In this document: positions 5,251 to 6,286 of the stretch, in pieces
Layout of the letters: every line of letters begins with the position of its first letter
How positions within the stretch are numbered: position 1 is the stretch's first letter
Assembly (NCBI GenBank): GCA_012797215.1
Contig: JAAZPN010000096.1
Span: 1 to 6,286 of the forward strand
Direction of reading: 5' to 3'
DNA: 6,286 bases
Source of the DNA: Chloroflexota bacterium
GTDB taxonomy: Bacteria > Chloroflexota > Anaerolineae > Anaerolineales > Anaerolineaceae
Made by a program: the position numbers and the translations under genes
The notes under the pieces: generated by a model
The model's input: only the letters and a program-made list of their open reading frames with translations
Database searches by the model: none
What the model was told of the DNA's origin: nothing

Positions 5251-6256
5251 CGGTCCCAGCGGTTCCGGCAAAACCTACACCGCCCTGGTCGCCGCCACCG
5301 CTCTGGCCAACAACGGCAAAATCGCCGTGATCGATACCGAACACGGCTCTGCCAGCCTCTATTCCGACCACTTCAGCTTTGACGTGCTGGAGCTCGCCAG
5401 CTTCAGCCCCGAAACCTACACCCACGCCATCCACGCAGCCGAACGCGCCGGCTACTCCGTCATCCTCATCGACAGCCTCTCCCACGCTTGGGAAGGCGAA
5501 GGCGGTGCGCTGGACCTCGCCGACGACGCCGCCCGCCGCCAGAAAACCCCCAATTCCTACACCGCCTGGAAGGAAGTCACCCCCATCCACCGCAAAATGG
5601 TCGATGCCATCCTCTCCTCTTCCGCCCACATCGTCGCCACCATGCGCTCCAAAATGGACTACGTCCAGGAAAAAGACTCCAACGGCAGAACCCTCATCCG
5701 CAAGATTGGTCTCGCGCCAGTCCAGCGTGCTGGCATGGAATACGAATTCACCCTCGTCGGCGATATGGACCTCGACCACACCATCGTCATCAGCAAGAGC
5801 CGCTGCCCTGCCCTCGCTGACGCCGTTCAGAACCGTCCTGATAGCGCCTTCTTCACCAAATTCCGCGATTGGCTTAACGACGGCGCCCCCACCCAAACCC
5901 CGAGCCAAACACAACCCACCACCACTGCCCCCACACCGAGCGCAGGGAATATCCTATCCCCAAGCGCCAGTCCGACCCCCCAAGAGTCTTCCACGCCTCC
6001 CAATCTCATCTTCGGACCGGACGCCACCCTCCAATTCGCCCCCGAAGATTCTTCTGCCCTCACCCTCGACGAAGCCAACGCCGTCACCAACTCCCGCGGT
6101 GTCCCCTACGGCACCATCGACTCCAACCTACTCAAATTCATGTCCGGCTCCCTCTACAAAGCGATGAAAGAACCCCTCAAAACCCCCGCTGAACTCGCCG
6201 AATACCAGCGCAAACTCACCGCCATCGAAACCATCCTCAACGCCCGCGCTGAATGA
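5111..6256 (+). CDS. Phage-type RecA-fold ATPase (AAA_24 / Sak4-like recombination protein) with C-terminal extension; start uncertain
   Basis: Numbered from the ATG at 5111 (381 residues). The ATPase domain runs from about residue 29 to 256. It has Walker A GPSGSGKT (48-55), Walker B SVILID (116-121), a likely sensor segment HIVATMRSK (173-181), and QRAGMEYEFTLVGD followed by ISKSR, typical of the AAA_24 phage ATPases that include Sak4. Such proteins act in single-strand annealing or recombination with a phage SSB. A Pro/Thr/Ser-rich linker (258-316) leads to a short C-terminal region (317-381) with GVPYGTID and helices, of unknown role. Residues 1-27 do not look like the family: they overlap the upstream gene out of frame and lack a ribosome binding site. 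Homologues would begin near TDFTFQKA (28-35). A good AAGGAG (5179-5184) precedes AGG at 5189, where an ATG would be expected. The ATPase family is secure; the start is not. Confidence 0.9.
   Translation: MASSTTSPGASASPNPLSTKSKTRRPRTDFTFQKASKKQVKARIAIDGPSGSGKTYTALVAATALANNGKIAVIDTEHGSASLYSDHFSFDVLELASFSPETYTHAIHAAERAGYSVILIDSLSHAWEGEGGALDLADDAARRQKTPNSYTAWKEVTPIHRKMVDAILSSSAHIVATMRSKMDYVQEKDSNGRTLIRKIGLAPVQRAGMEYEFTLVGDMDLDHTIVISKSRCPALADAVQNRPDSAFFTKFRDWLNDGAPTQTPSQTQPTTTAPTPSAGNILSPSASPTPQESSTPPNLIFGPDATLQFAPEDSSALTLDEANAVTNSRGVPYGTIDSNLLKFMSGSLYKAMKEPLKTPAELAEYQRKLTAIETILNARAE
5179..5184 (+). promoter_or_regulatory. Internal Shine-Dalgarno before the conserved start region of the ATPase
   Basis: AAGGAG lies four bases before AGG (5189-5191) in the ATPase frame, immediately ahead of the conserved N-terminus. 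It may be the real ribosome binding site of the ATPase, with its start codon mutated or misread, or a stimulator of a +1 shift from the upstream gene's frame. Confidence 0.4.
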
Positions 6257-6286
6257 CGCTCCCCAACCCCAGCCATCCCACCCCCA
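6253..6286 (+). CDS. Start of a further gene, translationally coupled to the ATPase (runs off window)
   Basis: ATG at 6253-6255 overlaps the ATPase TGA (6254-6256) as ATGA, the classical arrangement for translational coupling. Eleven codons (MTLPNPSHPTP) are visible with no stop before the window ends. The C-rich bias continues. No ribosome binding site is visible, as is usual for coupled genes. Too little is present to suggest a function. Confidence 0.45.
   Translation, partial: MTLPNPSHPTP

Larger units (their letters stand above)
4651..6286. mobile_element. Candidate edge of an integrated element at tRNA-Leu (right part of window)
   Basis: Three independent signs coincide at the tRNA: the tRNA acceptor 5' strand is mismatched, a 12-bp tRNA segment is repeated 99 bp away, and gene content and base use change. 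The right side carries a phage-type ATPase with tightly packed genes, and its coding strand is C-rich: a hand count of 5521-5580 gives 26 C and 13 G. A sample from the fhs region (2101-2160) gives 21 C and 18 G. No integrase, capsid or plasmid gene lies in the window and the far end is not visible, so both the nature and extent of the element are inferred. Confidence 0.35.

Noticed and set aside
5162..5914. Minus-strand 250-codon open frame opposite the ATPase
   Set aside because: It is Gly/Val-rich and has no motif. It is the expected by-product of a C-rich coding strand opposite a convincing ATPase gene.
5379..6167. Plus-strand 262-codon frame overlapping the ATPase
   Set aside because: The product is a low-complexity Pro/Ser/Thr string caused by the C-rich bias read in another frame, and the real ATPase motifs lie in the other frame.

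Overview
The window looks like a bacterial chromosome segment, most likely from a Chloroflexota/Anaerolineae-type organism. That assignment is an inference. It rests on two lipoproteins (one with a Pro/Thr/Ser-rich linker behind the lipid anchor), a long formate-THF ligase of unusual type, and moderately GC-rich coding sequence. No rRNA or other decisive marker is present. The window has two compositionally different halves that meet at a tRNA gene.

Left half (1 to about 4650, everything on the minus strand). At the left edge is the N-terminal 305 residues of a lipoprotein-anchored HtrA/Deg-type serine protease with an intact His-Asp-Ser triad; its C-terminus runs off the window. It has its own sigma70-like promoter (957-986), separated by a weak hairpin terminator (about 1047-1069) from an upstream two-gene operon. 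That operon encodes a 463-residue secreted lipoprotein made of four similar beta-sandwich-like repeats, then, 13 bp later, fhs, formate-tetrahydrofolate ligase (642 residues). The Fhs sequence resembles the C-terminal domain of eukaryotic C1-THF synthase more than the usual ~557-residue bacterial enzyme.

Junction (about 4567-4860). A tRNA-Leu(UAA) gene on the minus strand is well formed in its D, anticodon, variable and T arms, but the 5' strand of its acceptor stem pairs with the 3' strand at only three of seven positions. A 12-bp exact copy of its D-stem/anticodon-stem segment lies 99 bp away on the side of the broken 5' end. Next comes an AT-rich region with a long imperfect palindrome (4763-4799), a third copy of the palindrome's core hexamer, and a sigma70-like promoter facing right.

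Right half (about 4860-6286, plus strand). The coding strand is strikingly C-rich and G-poor, unlike the left half. It holds a TTG-started small gene of unknown function, a phage-type RecA-fold ATPase (AAA_24/Sak4-like, with Walker A and B), and the first 11 codons of a third gene that overlaps the ATPase stop by ATGA. The ATPase start is problematic: a good Shine-Dalgarno sequence sits in front of an AGG codon exactly where homologues would begin. I read this half as the edge of an integrated element (prophage, ICE or island) inserted at or near the tRNA-Leu gene. No integrase is visible in the window, so this stays a hypothesis.
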